DNA from: Pseudomonadota bacterium
Lineage (GTDB): Bacteria > Pseudomonadota > Gammaproteobacteria > Burkholderiales > Thiobacteraceae
Length of the DNA stretch: 64,000 nt
Direction: 5' to 3'
Assembly: GCA_021812385.1 (NCBI GenBank)
Contig: JAKANO010000008.1
Span: 112,621 to 176,620 of the forward strand
Shown here: positions 21,931 through 31,910 of the stretch, in pieces
Numbering within the stretch: position 1 is the stretch's first letter
How the letters are laid out: each line of letters begins with the position of its first letter
Notes under the pieces: model-generated
The model's database searches: none
The model's input: the letters and a program-made list of their open reading frames with translations, nothing else
Told to the model about the DNA's origin: nothing
Made by a program: the position numbers and the translations under genes

Positions 21931-23390
21931 GCGAACAGATTTTAGTCAATATCACGCCGCAAGAAACGCGCGTGGCGATGATGCAGCAAGGCGTGGTGCA
22001 AGAGCTGCATATCGAGCGCGCTTCCAGCTACGGCCTGGTCGGCAATGTGTATCAGGGACGTGTCTGCCGGGTGTTGCCGGGGATGCAGTCGGCGTTTGTC
22101 GAAATCGGTTTGGAGCGCGCCGCATTTTTGCATGTGGCGGACATCTGGCAGCAAAAGCCGGATCCGGACAAACCGGCCGAAGAGAAACCGATTGAAAAGT
22201 TGCTGTTCGAAGGCCAAACGGTTTTGGTGCAAGTCATCAAGGACCCGATCGGAACCAAGGGCGCACGGCTTTCCACGCAAGTCAGCATCGCCGGCCGCCT
22301 GCTGGTGTATTTGCCGCAGGAAACCCACATCGGTATTTCACAGCGCATCGAAGATGAGCAAGAGCGCGAATTATTGCGCAGCAAGTTACAGCAGCTGGTT
22401 CCGCCCACGGTGAAGGGCGGGTTCATTGTGCGCACCAGCGCCGAGACCGCGACCGATCACGAGCTGCTGTCGGACGTGGAATATTTGCAGCGCATCTGGA
22501 GCAACATCGTCGAGCAAGCCAAGACGGCGCCCCCGCAGACCCTGCTGTATCAGGAGTTGAATCTGGCGCTGCGGGTGTTGCGCGATTTTGTGAACGACGA
22601 CATCGACCGCATCATTGTCGATTCGCGCGAGACCTACGGCAAGCTGCAATCCTTTTCCGCCAACTATATGAGCGGCGTCGCTTCGCGCCTAGAGCACTAT
22701 CAAGGCGAACGCCCGCTGTTCGACTTGTATCCCGTCGAAGACGAAATTGAAAAGGCTCTGGCGCGCAAGGTGGAGCTGAAGTCCGGCGGCTATTTGATTA
22801 TCGACCAGACCGAAGCGTTGACCACCATCGACGTCAACACCGGCGGCTTTGTCGGCGTGCGCAATTTCGACGACACGATTTTCAAGACGAATCTCGAGGC
22901 GGCGCATGCCATCGCGCGGCAATTACGCTTGCGCAATTTAGGCGGCATTATCATCGTCGATTTCATCGACATGGATAATGCCGAGCATAAGTCCGCGGTG
23001 CTGGAAGAATTTAAAAAGGCCTTGGCGCGCGACCGCACGCGCATGACCGTGAGCGGCTTTTCCGCGCTGGGACTGGTGGAAATGACGCGCAAGCGCACGC
23101 GTGAAAGTTTGGCGCATGTGCTGTGCCAGCCGTGCCCGGTATGTCAGGGGCGCGGCGAGCTGAAAACGCCGCAAACCGTGTGCTATGAAATTTTGCGCGA
23201 ATTGCTGCGCGAAGCGCGCCAGTACAATGCGCGCGAGTTTCGCATTCTCGCCTCGCAGCAGGTGATCGATTTATTCCTGGACGAAGAATCGCAAAGCCTG
23301 GCCCAGCTCGCCGACTTCATCGGTAAACCGATTTCACTATTGGTCGAATCCGAATACAACCAAGAGCAGTTTGATATTGTGTTGATGTAA
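21927..23390 (+). CDS. rng: Ribonuclease G
   Basis: Endonuclease of the RNase E/G family that trims 16S rRNA 5' ends and mRNAs. 487 residues (E. coli 489). N-terminal S1 domain (GNVYQGRVCRVLPGMQSAFVEIGLERAAFLH), 5' sensor and RNase H-like regions, catalytic DNase I-like part with DVNTGGFVG and DFIDMDN, the Zn-link CQPCPVCQGRG, and a C-terminal dimer domain. No RNase E-type C-terminal scaffold. Translationally coupled to maf. Confidence 0.96.
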   Translation: MSEQILVNITPQETRVAMMQQGVVQELHIERASSYGLVGNVYQGRVCRVLPGMQSAFVEIGLERAAFLHVADIWQQKPDPDKPAEEKPIEKLLFEGQTVLVQVIKDPIGTKGARLSTQVSIAGRLLVYLPQETHIGISQRIEDEQERELLRSKLQQLVPPTVKGGFIVRTSAETATDHELLSDVEYLQRIWSNIVEQAKTAPPQTLLYQELNLALRVLRDFVNDDIDRIIVDSRETYGKLQSFSANYMSGVASRLEHYQGERPLFDLYPVEDEIEKALARKVELKSGGYLIIDQTEALTTIDVNTGGFVGVRNFDDTIFKTNLEAAHAIARQLRLRNLGGIIIVDFIDMDNAEHKSAVLEEFKKALARDRTRMTVSGFSALGLVEMTRKRTRESLAHVLCQPCPVCQGRGELKTPQTVCYEILRELLREARQYNAREFRILASQQVIDLFLDEESQSLAQLADFIGKPISLLVESEYNQEQFDIVLM

Positions 23391-23409
23391 GGCCGGGGCG
23401 GGTTTTTGC

Positions 23410-24231
23410 TTAAGGTTTCGGCGCATGTTTCAGGGTTGGATCCATGATCAGCGATACATCGGTTTCCGGTGCTTCGCTTGGATTGGCGGCGGCTGGCGGC
23501 GCACTTACCGCGGGGCTGGGCGCGGCAGGGGTCGCGCTGGGGGTGCTGACGATCGGGCGCGGTGCATCTACGATGCGGTTGGCGGCAGGGCGAATAATTT
23601 CAGCCTTGGAGCCGACGCCCTCGGGGATCCAGCGCTGTGCTAAAAAGACCGCCACGCTGACGACGAGCAATACCATTAGCAATATAAAGGCACGCGTAAA
23701 CTTGCGCTCGTTCAGGTCTAGCCGGTAGTTAAAGCGCTGTTTGAGCGCGGAAAGCGCTGGACGCCAGAGACGGCGATGCAGTTTAGGACGCCCACTCAAC
23801 GCGATATTAATCGGATAGTTGCTGAGTTGGCGGATGCTTTCCAGCAGCGTATTCGAGTAATTGTGCGCACCTTCGCACAACAGGACGAAATTTCCGTTCG
23901 GCGCTTTTTCCCGCAGGCGATCCCCGACTTTAGTGGCCAATTGCATCGGGGTTAAGTCTTGCACCGGCAGATGCAGTTGTCCGGCGAGCAGGATAAACAG
24001 CTCCTGTGCATCAATGGCGGCCTTGATCCGCAACACCGTGTCGGTGTCGGATACGGCGTGCGTTAGTTCAGCCAGAAATCCCGACACGCGGCCGCTATCG
24101 CTGCCGGTAATCAAGATCATGACCTGGCGTTCCGCGTGCAGCATCATGGCCACTTGCTCGGCCAGGCTGATGGCTTCTACCTCTAACTCGCTGGTGGTGG
24201 GCAACCAAGGAATGGCGCTGGTGGCTCTCAC
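23410..24231 (-). CDS. DamX-like membrane protein with degenerate AAA domain
   Basis: A 273-residue protein: an ExeA/DamX-like ATPase domain in residues 1-170 ([22 protein letters not shown] recalls the Walker B/sensor region), a single membrane segment at 181-199 ([18 protein letters not shown]), and a Pro/Ala-rich periplasmic tail. The Walker A site is degenerate (GSDSGRVS, no lysine), so ATP binding is doubtful. The SPOR domain that ends E. coli DamX is missing. Position after aroB-dgt fits the damX locus. Its start overlaps the dgt stop by 4 nt. A role in division or cell-envelope organisation is an inference from position. Confidence 0.65.
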   Translation of the reverse strand: MRATSAIPWLPTTSELEVEAISLAEQVAMMLHAERQVMILITGSDSGRVSGFLAELTHAVSDTDTVLRIKAAIDAQELFILLAGQLHLPVQDLTPMQLATKVGDRLREKAPNGNFVLLCEGAHNYSNTLLESIRQLSNYPINIALSGRPKLHRRLWRPALSALKQRFNYRLDLNERKFTRAFILLMVLLVVSVAVFLAQRWIPEGVGSKAEIIRPAANRIVDAPRPIVSTPSATPAAPSPAVSAPPAAANPSEAPETDVSLIMDPTLKHAPKP

Positions 24232-25361
24232 AGTTGCTCCACGGAAAACAGGTGGCGATATTCTTTGATCGCATAGCGGTCGGTCATGCCGGCGATGTAA
24301 TCGGCGATAGTGCGCGCTTGGTCTTGTTTTGCCTTGTCTTGATATTGCGGCGGCAACAGTTTCGGATCTTCCATGAAGGCCTCGAACAGCGCCTTGATAA
24401 TGCGCCGCGCCTTGTTGCTCATGCGGTTGACGCGGTAGTGCTGATACAGTTGCGTGCGCAAAAATTGTTTCAACTCGCGCTGTTCCGCGCGGATGGTTTC
24501 GGAGAATCCAATCAAGGGCGGCGCTGCGCGCACCTCATCGATGTTGCGCGGATTCGCCTGGGCGATATTTTTTCCGCTTTGCGCCACCAGGTCGGTAATG
24601 AGGGTGTTGATCATGCGCCGCACCGTTTCATGAATTGCGCGCCGGCCATCGAGCTGCGCATAACGCAGTTGCACTTCCTGCAAGTGGCGGGCGAATACGG
24701 CTACCTGGGACAGCTGTTCCAGTTCGAGCAGGCCGGAACGCAAGCCATCATCCACATCGTGATTGTTGTAGGCGATTTCATCCGCCAGATTGGCGACTTG
24801 CGCTTCCAGCGAAGCTTGCTGTTTGTGCAGAAAGCGCGCACCGACATCGCCGAGCAGCTTGGCGTTGGGCAAAGAGCAGTGTTTGAGAATGCCCTCGCGG
24901 GTTTCGAAGGTCAGGTTCAAACCATCGAATTCGGCGTAGCGTTCTTCCAGGCGATCCACCACGCGCAGCGATTGCAGGTTGTGTTCGAAGCCGCCGTATT
25001 CTTGCATGCAAGCATTCAAGGCGTCTTGCCCGGTATGGCCGAACGGGGTATGGCCTAAATCGTGGGCCAAGGCAATCGCTTCCACCAAGTCCTCATCCAA
25101 GCCCAGGCTGCGGGCGATGGAGCGGCCGATTTGCGCGACTTCCAGCGAATGCGTGAGGCGCGTGCGAAACAAATCTCCCTCATGATTCACGAACACCTGG
25201 GTTTTGTATTCCAAGCGCCGAAACGCGGTGGAGTGGATAATACGGTCACGATCGCGCTGAAATTCGCTACGGCCGCTGGGTGCGGCTTCGGCGTGGCAAC
25301 GGCCGCGCGAATGCTCGGCAAGGGCGGCGTAAGCGGCCCGATTCAGAGGAGCGTCAGCCAT
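24228..25361 (-). CDS. dgt: Deoxyguanosinetriphosphate triphosphohydrolase-like protein
   Basis: HD-superfamily dNTP triphosphohydrolase. From the ATG at 25361 it has 377 residues, the size of the short (type 2) dGTPase-like group. Motifs: [22 protein letters not shown], the HD metal site [18 protein letters not shown] and [18 protein letters not shown], plus [15 protein letters not shown] 47-codon upstream extension inside aroB was rejected. Start overlaps the aroB stop by 8 nt, so aroB-dgt-damX-like are one operon. Confidence 0.93.
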   Translation of the reverse strand: MADAPLNRAAYAALAEHSRGRCHAEAAPSGRSEFQRDRDRIIHSTAFRRLEYKTQVFVNHEGDLFRTRLTHSLEVAQIGRSIARSLGLDEDLVEAIALAHDLGHTPFGHTGQDALNACMQEYGGFEHNLQSLRVVDRLEERYAEFDGLNLTFETREGILKHCSLPNAKLLGDVGARFLHKQQASLEAQVANLADEIAYNNHDVDDGLRSGLLELEQLSQVAVFARHLQEVQLRYAQLDGRRAIHETVRRMINTLITDLVAQSGKNIAQANPRNIDEVRAAPPLIGFSETIRAEQRELKQFLRTQLYQHYRVNRMSNKARRIIKALFEAFMEDPKLLPPQYQDKAKQDQARTIADYIAGMTDRYAIKEYRHLFSVEQL

Positions 25362-26433
25362 GACAGGCATCGAGCGTGGCGAGCAGCGGTGCTGATGGCG
25401 CTTCGCTGACAACGGCCTCGCCAATCGCCTTGAGCAAAACAAAGCGCAGTTTTCCGCCCTCCACTTTTTTATCCAGGCCCATGAGGTCGAGATATTTTTC
25501 ATGGCCGAGATTGGGCGCGGTATCCGGCAGGCGGGCTTTGACGATCAGGGCGCGGATGCGCGCCACATCTTGTTTGCTGATCCAGCCCAATTGTTGCGAC
25601 AACACTGCCGCCATGATCATGCCGGTGCCGACCGCCTCGCCGTGCAGCACATTGCCGTAGCCCATGCCGGCTTCGATGGCATGGCCAAAAGTGTGTCCGA
25701 GATTGAGCAGGGCGCGCCGCCCGGATTCGCGCTCGTCTGCCGCGACCACATCGGCCTTGTTTTGACAGGAGCTGAGAATAGCGTAAGTAAGCGCTTGCGG
25801 ATCACGTGCCAGGAGCAATTCAATATTGGCTTCCAGCCATTCGAAGAACGGCAGGTCGCTGATCAGACCGTACTTGATGACCTCGGCCAGCCCGGCTGAA
25901 AGTTCGCGGTCGGGCAGCGTGTTGAGCGTGTCGGTATCGGCCAGCACCACTTGCGGCTGATAGAACGCGCCGATCATGTTCTTGCCCAGCGGGTGGTTGA
26001 TGCCGGTCTTGCCGCCGACCGAGGAATCGACCTGCGCCAGCAAGGTGGTCGGGATTTGAATGAAGGGCACGCCGCGCAAATAAGTGGCGGCGGCAAAGCC
26101 GGTGAGATCGCCGATGACGCCGCCGCCCAGCGCGATCAAGGTGGCTTTGCGCTCCATGCGGTTTTGCAGCAAGACATCGTAAATGTGGTTGAGCGATGCG
26201 CTGTTCTTGTGCGCCTCTCCATCCGGCAGCACGATAGGCACGGTTTTTACCCCGGCCTCAACCAGTGCGTTTTGCACGCGCTCCAGATATAGCGGCCCCA
26301 CCGTGGTATTGGTGACGATGGCCGCCTGTTGGATTTTCAAGTGGGGGAGAAGCAGCGCAGGCTGGTTTAGTAGCCCGCTGCCGACATGGATAGGATAAGA
26401 GCGGTCGCCAAGGGCAACGGTTAAGGTTTGCAT
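25354..26433 (-). CDS. aroB: 3-dehydroquinate synthase
   Basis: Second step of the shikimate pathway, an NAD+- and Zn2+/Co2+-dependent cyclase. From the ATG at 26433 ([15 protein letters not shown]) it has 359 residues (E. coli 362). Motifs include [50 protein letters not shown], and the metal ligands in EVIKYG and [13 protein letters not shown] longer frame beyond 26433 is not conserved. In most relatives aroK stands directly upstream; here a plus-strand two-gene block lies between. Confidence 0.96.
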   Translation of the reverse strand: MQTLTVALGDRSYPIHVGSGLLNQPALLLPHLKIQQAAIVTNTTVGPLYLERVQNALVEAGVKTVPIVLPDGEAHKNSASLNHIYDVLLQNRMERKATLIALGGGVIGDLTGFAAATYLRGVPFIQIPTTLLAQVDSSVGGKTGINHPLGKNMIGAFYQPQVVLADTDTLNTLPDRELSAGLAEVIKYGLISDLPFFEWLEANIELLLARDPQALTYAILSSCQNKADVVAADERESGRRALLNLGHTFGHAIEAGMGYGNVLHGEAVGTGMIMAAVLSQQLGWISKQDVARIRALIVKARLPDTAPNLGHEKYLDLMGLDKKVEGGKLRFVLLKAIGEAVVSEAPSAPLLATLDACHG

Positions 26434-26528
26434 GGACACAGAGTATAACCCGAAGCCCTTAAAAAACGCAGATGTGAGCCTCGCGCAATTCGGGTTAGAC
26501 TCTGCCAAAACGCAGAGGAGAAACCAGC

Positions 26529-26912
26529 ATGAATCTGGAAAAAGTCATTTTCGCTTTCTTTATCGTGCTCGCCCTGACCTTGAATTTCGGCTTTTACGTG
26601 GGCGAGATCGATAACCCGGTGCACCACAGCGTCTATGAGCTGTATGCCGCATTGGTGGTGAGCCTGATCGCGACCGTGCTCAAGCTTGGCGACCGCACGC
26701 ATTTGGGCGCGGTGCTGCTGGCCACGAGCCTGGTGGCCGACTTGCAGTTGATTGCGGCGGCCATCGTTTGGGCCTACGCCGATCACATTGCCGCCGGCGG
26801 TATGACGCCGCATATCATGACGGCCATCGTCTCCCTATCCGGCGGCGCTTTGCTGGCGAATTTGACCTCGGTGGTATTGTTCATCGCGGAAACCATCGCC
26901 ATTCGCCGCTGA
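26529..26912 (+). CDS. Conserved four-helix membrane protein
   Basis: A 127-residue protein with four hydrophobic segments and few charges. No functional family was recognised with certainty. A ribosome-binding site (gaggag) precedes the ATG. It lies 12 nt before the K+-channel gene, so the two are surely cotranscribed, suggesting an accessory role for the channel. The conserved-looking first segment ([20 protein letters not shown]) is not a cleavable signal peptide. Confidence 0.7.
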   Translation: MNLEKVIFAFFIVLALTLNFGFYVGEIDNPVHHSVYELYAALVVSLIATVLKLGDRTHLGAVLLATSLVADLQLIAAAIVWAYADHIAAGGMTPHIMTAIVSLSGGALLANLTSVVLFIAETIAIRR

Positions 26913-26924
26913 GCCCGGCCGCGG

Positions 26925-28619
26925 ATGAATAACGTTCTGTATCTGTTGTTGCGCCGCCTGCGCACGCCGCTGATCCTGCTGATCACGGTATATGCGGTGA
27001 CGGTGCTGGGCTTCGTGTTGATTCCGGGGGTGGACGACAAAGGCCAGCCCTGGCACATGGGCTTTTTCCATGCCTTTTATGTGGTGAGCTATACCGCCAC
27101 CACCATCGGCTTTGGCGAATTGCCCTATGTGTTTACCGACGGCCAGCGCATGTGGCTGACCTTCACCATCTATGCTTCGGTGGTTACCTGGGTATACAGC
27201 ATCGGTTCGGTACTCACCGCGGTTCAGGATCCGGCATTCCGCGTGGTGCGCATTGAAAATGCCTTTGCGCGCGCGGTGCGGCGGATTCGCGAACCGTTCT
27301 ATCTGGTCTGCGGCTATGGCGACACCGGGACGCTGTTGGTGCGCGCTCTGGCCGAATCCGGCATCCAGGCGGTGGTAATCGACATCGACCAGGAGCGCGT
27401 CAATGCCCTGGAGCTGGAGGAGTTGCCGATGGTAGTCCCCGCGCTGCGCGGCGATGCGCTTAACCCGAGCAACCTGCAATGGGCGGGGCTGATGCATCGG
27501 CATTGCCTGGGCGTGATCGCGCTCACCAATCACGACGCAGCCAATCTCAAGGTCGCCATTACCGCGCGCTTGCTGCGCCCCAGGCTCGTCACCATCTGCC
27601 GCGCCGACACCCAGGGTGCGGCGAATAACATGGCTTCATTCGGCACCGAACATATCATCAACGCCTTCAATACCTTTGCCGGCCGCTTGGCCATGGCCTT
27701 GCATGCGCCCGGCTTGTATCTGCTATTCGAGTGGATGACCGCGGCGCCGCATGAACCGTTACGGGAGCCGATTTTTCCGCCGGTCGGGCGCTGGATTTTG
27801 TGTGGCTATGGCCGCTTCGGCAAGGCGGTGCATGCGCGCCTAGCGCGTGAAGGCGTGGTCGCCACCATCGTCGAGGCCGACCCGGCCCGGACCCAACCGC
27901 CGCAAGGCAGCGTGATCGGTCGCGGCACCGAAGCTGAGACCTTGCAGCAGGCGGGGATCGAGCAAGCCGTGGGCATCGTCGCCGGCACCGACAACGACGC
28001 CAATAATCTCTCCATCATCATGACCGCGCGCGAGCTCAATCCGCTGCTGTTCATGGTGGCGCGCCAGAACGAACAAAATAACGCGCTGCTGTTCAACGCG
28101 GCCAAGCTGGATTTGCTGATGCAGCGCGGCAATGTGATTGCGCACAAGATTTTTGCCCTGCTGACCACGCCGCTGTTGACGGAGTTTCTGGATTTGGCGA
28201 AGCGCCAAGGCAATGCCTGGGCCAACCAGTTGCTCAGCCGACTGGGCGGTATCATTGGCGATGAGGCGCCGGAAACCTGGGGTCTTGCCATCACCCCGGC
28301 CGAGGCGCCGGCCATCTACGCCGGGCTGGCTGCCGGCAAACCGGTTGTTGTCGGCGATTTGTGGCGCGACCCGCGCAATCGTGAAGAGCGCCTACCCGGG
28401 ATCGCGCTGCTGCTCAAGCGCGACGAAGAAGAAATCGTCGTGCCGGATGAAGCCATGCCGCTGGTGCGCGGTGATCGTTTGTTACTGGCGGGACGGATCG
28501 AGGCGCGACGCCAACTGTCGTGGATCGCGCGCAATCACAACAGCTTTGCCTATCTGGTGACGGGGCGCGAGCGGCCATCGGGCTATGTGTGGGAGTATTT
28601 TGTGGGATTGAGAAAATGA
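26925..28619 (+). CDS. Potassium channel with two TrkA/RCK-type domains
   Basis: A 564-residue protein. Residues 1-100 form a two-helix pore module: membrane segments near 14-34 and 77-98 around the selectivity filter TTIGFGE (59-65). Two cytoplasmic TrkA-N Rossmann domains follow (YLVCGYGDTGTLLVRAL near 126; WILCGYGRFGKAVHARL near 290), each likely to bind a nucleotide, and a C-terminal TrkA-C-like part. It should be a ligand-gated K+ channel for K+ or pH homeostasis. Converges on aroK with 34 nt between stops; a short near-duplication (gaaaatgaa..ccggga) covers its end. Confidence 0.85.
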   Translation: MNNVLYLLLRRLRTPLILLITVYAVTVLGFVLIPGVDDKGQPWHMGFFHAFYVVSYTATTIGFGELPYVFTDGQRMWLTFTIYASVVTWVYSIGSVLTAVQDPAFRVVRIENAFARAVRRIREPFYLVCGYGDTGTLLVRALAESGIQAVVIDIDQERVNALELEELPMVVPALRGDALNPSNLQWAGLMHRHCLGVIALTNHDAANLKVAITARLLRPRLVTICRADTQGAANNMASFGTEHIINAFNTFAGRLAMALHAPGLYLLFEWMTAAPHEPLREPIFPPVGRWILCGYGRFGKAVHARLAREGVVATIVEADPARTQPPQGSVIGRGTEAETLQQAGIEQAVGIVAGTDNDANNLSIIMTARELNPLLFMVARQNEQNNALLFNAAKLDLLMQRGNVIAHKIFALLTTPLLTEFLDLAKRQGNAWANQLLSRLGGIIGDEAPETWGLAITPAEAPAIYAGLAAGKPVVVGDLWRDPRNREERLPGIALLLKRDEEEIVVPDEAMPLVRGDRLLLAGRIEARRQLSWIARNHNSFAYLVTGRERPSGYVWEYFVGLRK

Positions 28620-28653
28620 ATCCGGGAAAATGAACCCGGGAGGCAGGATCGAA

Positions 28654-29181
28654 TCAGGTAGGCTGAATTTCCAGTAAGCGCCGCTCGACTTCGCGCGCCG
28701 CGTGCTGCACGTTTTGCTGGCCTGAAGTCACAATAATATCGGCAACTTCCCGATACAGTGGATCGCGTTGTGCGTAGAGCTCGGCGAGCTTGGCTTGTGG
28801 ATCGCTGGTTTGCAGCAAGGGGCGATTTTTGTCGTGCTGCGTGCGTTGCCACAGATCTTCGACTTTGGCGTTAAGGTAAATCACGGTGCCGTTTTGCGCC
28901 AAGGCCTCGCGATTTTCCTTGCGCAATATCGCGCCACCGCCGGTGGCTAAAATAATGTCCTGTCGTTGCGTGAGCTCGTTAATTAAAGCAGCTTCGCGCT
29001 CGCGAAATCCCGCCTCCCCTTCCAACTCGAAGATCAGCGGGATTTTGACTCCGGTGCGCAACTCCAACTCATGATCGGTGTCGATGAAGGTTTTCTTCAG
29101 GCGTTTAGCGAGAAGTTTGCCGATGGTGGTTTTACCCGCGCCCATCAGGCCGACCAAAAAAATATTGCCCGTTTTGTGCAT
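28654..29181 (-). CDS. aroK: Shikimate kinase
   Basis: ATP-dependent phosphorylation of shikimate. 175 residues with the P-loop [23 protein letters not shown] (shikimate-binding DxD), FREREAALI, and [14 protein letters not shown]. It is the last gene of the pilMNOPQ-aroK run and is separated from aroB by the inserted plus-strand pair. Confidence 0.96.
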   Translation of the reverse strand: MHKTGNIFLVGLMGAGKTTIGKLLAKRLKKTFIDTDHELELRTGVKIPLIFELEGEAGFREREAALINELTQRQDIILATGGGAILRKENREALAQNGTVIYLNAKVEDLWQRTQHDKNRPLLQTSDPQAKLAELYAQRDPLYREVADIIVTSGQQNVQHAAREVERRLLEIQPT

Positions 29182-29242
29182 TAAGATCGGTGCATAAAAC
29201 GGGCAATTTTAGCGGAATTAGACTTAAACCGCGATGAGCGAA

Positions 29243-31375
29243 TTAACGCAAATTGAGCGTGTCTTTGAGAATGCGCGGCGTGACGAAGATCAGCAGCTCC
29301 GTCTTGTCGTCGCGATTTTGCGTATTTTTGAAGAGCGCTCCGATCAGAGGTAAGTCGCCAAACCCCGGTACTTTGGTGACGGTGGTGCGTTCATCCTGGG
29401 TGTAAATCCCGCCAATAACTACTGTACCGCCGTTTTCCACCAGCACTTGTGTTGTGATTTGCTTGGTGTCGATGGCAGGGCCGGCCTGGGTGTCGGTGCC
29501 GCGGCTATCCTTATTTACTTTCAGATCCATAATCACATTATCGTCCGGTGTAATTTGCGGTTTCACTTTAAGGCTGAGAGAAGCTTTCTTGAACTGGACG
29601 TTGGTGCCCGATTGGGACACTGTGGAGTATGGGATTTCAGTGCCCTGTTCGATGGTGGCCTCCATCTGATCCGATGTCACCACGCGTGGGTTGGAAATAA
29701 TTTTGCCGCGACCGTCGGCTTGCAGTGCCGATAATTCCAAATTCAGGAAGCGGCCCAAGCCAGCGTTGAACAAGACGAAAGACAGCGCCCCGGGGTTAAA
29801 ACCACCGATCGCGCCGGCTCCCAAATTCACGTTAAGCGATTGAGCAAGGGTTGGTGTGGAGCCGGTAGTTTGCCCCGTTTGGGTCGCTGGCACCTCTAAT
29901 GAACCACCGGTGCTAATCCGCGTGCTGCCACCGCTGCTGACGGGATAGCCAGTGCCACGAGAGTCGTTAACGCCTAAACGGATACCTAAATTTTTACTAA
30001 AGCTGTCGGAGGCCTCGACGATACGCGATTCAATCAGCACCTGTTTGACCGGAATGTCCACTTGCGCGATCAGTTTCCGGATTTCATCCATTTTGGATGG
30101 CGTGTCTTGAATAAACAGGGTATTGGTTCGCGCATCAATTACCGCGCTGCCGCGCTTTGAGAGAATGCGCTGTTTTTCGTCGTTAAGAATTTTTACAAAG
30201 TTCTCGGCGCGCTGAAAGCGTAGGCGGAAAGTTTCAGTAGTCACCGGCTCTAAGTCTAGAATTTGCTGCTTCGATTCCAGCTCCAGTTTTTCTTTTGTAG
30301 CTAATTCGTCCGAGGGCGCAATCCAGACCACGGTACCATTCTTGCGCATGCTCAAGCCTTTAGTTTGCAGAATGATATCTAGCGCTTGGTCCCAGGGCAC
30401 ATCTTTCAAACGCAAGGTCAGGTTGCCGGTGACGGTGTCGCTGGTAATGATATTTAGACCAGTGAAGTCAGCAATGACTTGCAGTACGGCGCGGACTTCA
30501 ACGTTTTGGAAATTTAAGGAAAGCTTGTCGCCGCTGTATTTTTTGGCGCGCAGGCTCTTAGAAGGATCTTCTACTACCTGTTTAATGTCGACGATGAATT
30601 TCTTGTCGCTTTGATAAGCCGAATGTTCCCACTCTCCCTTGGGCTCGATTAGGATGCGCGCATTTGAGCCCTGTGCGAAGGTGTCAACGTTCAATACCGG
30701 AGTGCCATAATCGGTTACGTCCAGGCGCCGCTCCAAATTGCGCGGTACGGAGGTATTGCTGAAATCAATGGCCAAATATTTGCCTTGTTGACGAATATCA
30801 ATGCCAGTCGTGGTGTCGGAGAGATCAACGATAATGCGTCCTTCCCCATTCTTGCCGCGACGAAAATCGACATCGCGCAAGCTGTGCGCGGACGTATCCT
30901 TGGATTCGGCAAATTGCGTGGTGTTGTTGGCAATAACCGCCGAAGCTGGGCCACCCTGTACCGTAATAATGTAGTTGTTGCCATCGATACGCGTTTCATA
31001 GGCCGAGGTGCGTGACAAATTGAGTACCAGACGGGTACGCCCACTGGACTGGGCAACATTAATGCTGCGTAGTGCGCCCTCGTTAATGCTCAGGCTATTT
31101 TTCCCCCATTGATTGACGGTGCCAACGAAATCCAGCGCAATGCGGGGAGGATTGTTGATAGTGAACCCGGCGGGCGGACTTTGCAGCGCTTGTTTCAGCG
31201 CGACTTTAACCACAACTTTTCCACCTTGCTGCACGGTATAGTCGATGTTCGTGATTTCGTTGCTGGCAGCGGCATTTTCTTGTGCATGTGCCCAAGACGA
31301 GAGGGCTAATGCCGCAGTCAGCATGAACATACGCAAAGGGTGAAGAAGGGATTGACGGCGCATAAGGGTATTCAT
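29243..31375 (-). CDS. pilQ: Type IV pilus secretin PilQ
   Basis: Outer-membrane channel through which type IV pili leave the cell. From the ATG at 31375 it has 710 residues, with a signal peptide (cut near AHA/QEN), two AMIN domains (VAQSSGRTRLVLNLSR, GRIIVDLSDT), an N0 domain (LSLNFQNVEVRAVLQVIADFTG), an N1/KH-like domain and the secretin barrel (QVLIESRIVEAS, NPRVVTSDQMEATIEQGTEIPY, VVIGGIYTQDE, LLIFVTPRIL). The start is set by an AGGAG site about 7 nt upstream; a 12-codon longer frame was rejected. Confidence 0.96.
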   Translation of the reverse strand: MNTLMRRQSLLHPLRMFMLTAALALSSWAHAQENAAASNEITNIDYTVQQGGKVVVKVALKQALQSPPAGFTINNPPRIALDFVGTVNQWGKNSLSINEGALRSINVAQSSGRTRLVLNLSRTSAYETRIDGNNYIITVQGGPASAVIANNTTQFAESKDTSAHSLRDVDFRRGKNGEGRIIVDLSDTTTGIDIRQQGKYLAIDFSNTSVPRNLERRLDVTDYGTPVLNVDTFAQGSNARILIEPKGEWEHSAYQSDKKFIVDIKQVVEDPSKSLRAKKYSGDKLSLNFQNVEVRAVLQVIADFTGLNIITSDTVTGNLTLRLKDVPWDQALDIILQTKGLSMRKNGTVVWIAPSDELATKEKLELESKQQILDLEPVTTETFRLRFQRAENFVKILNDEKQRILSKRGSAVIDARTNTLFIQDTPSKMDEIRKLIAQVDIPVKQVLIESRIVEASDSFSKNLGIRLGVNDSRGTGYPVSSGGSTRISTGGSLEVPATQTGQTTGSTPTLAQSLNVNLGAGAIGGFNPGALSFVLFNAGLGRFLNLELSALQADGRGKIISNPRVVTSDQMEATIEQGTEIPYSTVSQSGTNVQFKKASLSLKVKPQITPDDNVIMDLKVNKDSRGTDTQAGPAIDTKQITTQVLVENGGTVVIGGIYTQDERTTVTKVPGFGDLPLIGALFKNTQNRDDKTELLIFVTPRILKDTLNLR

Positions 31376-31388
31376 AAGGGCGCTCCTG

Positions 31389-31910
31389 CTATTTCTTTTT
31401 GAGGGGTTCATCGATCAAGCTTAGGCTGGTGCTGCGTTCAGTCCAGTCGCCGCCACTATCTTGGACGATTTCGGTAAGCTTGACGTCGGTGTCGCTAACC
31501 TGGGTGATAATGCCAAAATTCTGGCCCATGTAATTGCCCTGTTTTACCCGGTAAAGATTGTTATCCGGGGTCTTAATTAGGGCGTAATTCATTTTGCCTT
31601 GCTGCAGCGTCCCGACCATTTTCAGCGCTTCCAAGGGATAATTTTCAAGCGCTTGTTTGACGTGGTCGCGCGGCGGTTGCAAGCCCCCCGCTTTGCCGCT
31701 GCCAGCCGGCGGCGTGAGCTTGCGCGGCTTAAATGGATCCGGCAAATCGGTGGCGGTATAAACGAAAGGCTCATACGGCTTAACTTCCGGCAAGGGCTGA
31801 ACCTTGCCGCGCAAGTCTTTGCCGGCGTTGGCGACGAAGGTGCGCGGGTCATCGCCGCCGTTACAGGCGGAGAGCAGCAATAAAATTGGTAGCAAGCTGA
31901 GTTTTTTCAC
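31389..31910 (-). CDS. pilP: Type IV pilus lipoprotein PilP
   Basis: Inner-membrane lipoprotein that links PilNO to PilQ. 173 residues with lipobox LLSACNGG (Cys16), a linker, a Pro-rich DLPDPFKPRK segment that binds the alignment complex, and the C-terminal beta-sandwich (LEALKMVGTLQQGKMNYALIK, YRVKQGNYMGQNFGII). Overlaps pilO by 4 nt. Confidence 0.95.
   Translation of the reverse strand: MKKLSLLPILLLLSACNGGDDPRTFVANAGKDLRGKVQPLPEVKPYEPFVYTATDLPDPFKPRKLTPPAGSGKAGGLQPPRDHVKQALENYPLEALKMVGTLQQGKMNYALIKTPDNNLYRVKQGNYMGQNFGIITQVSDTDVKLTEIVQDSGGDWTERSTSLSLIDEPLKKK

Noticed and set aside
24234..25058. Long open frame antisense to dgt (274 codons)
   Set aside because: Mirror of a GC-rich real gene with clear HD motifs; no recognisable protein features.
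28606..28640. Hairpin terminator between the K+ channel gene and aroK
   Set aside because: The apparent palindrome is really a short direct near-duplication (gaaaatgaa..ccggga); no stable stem with a T run.
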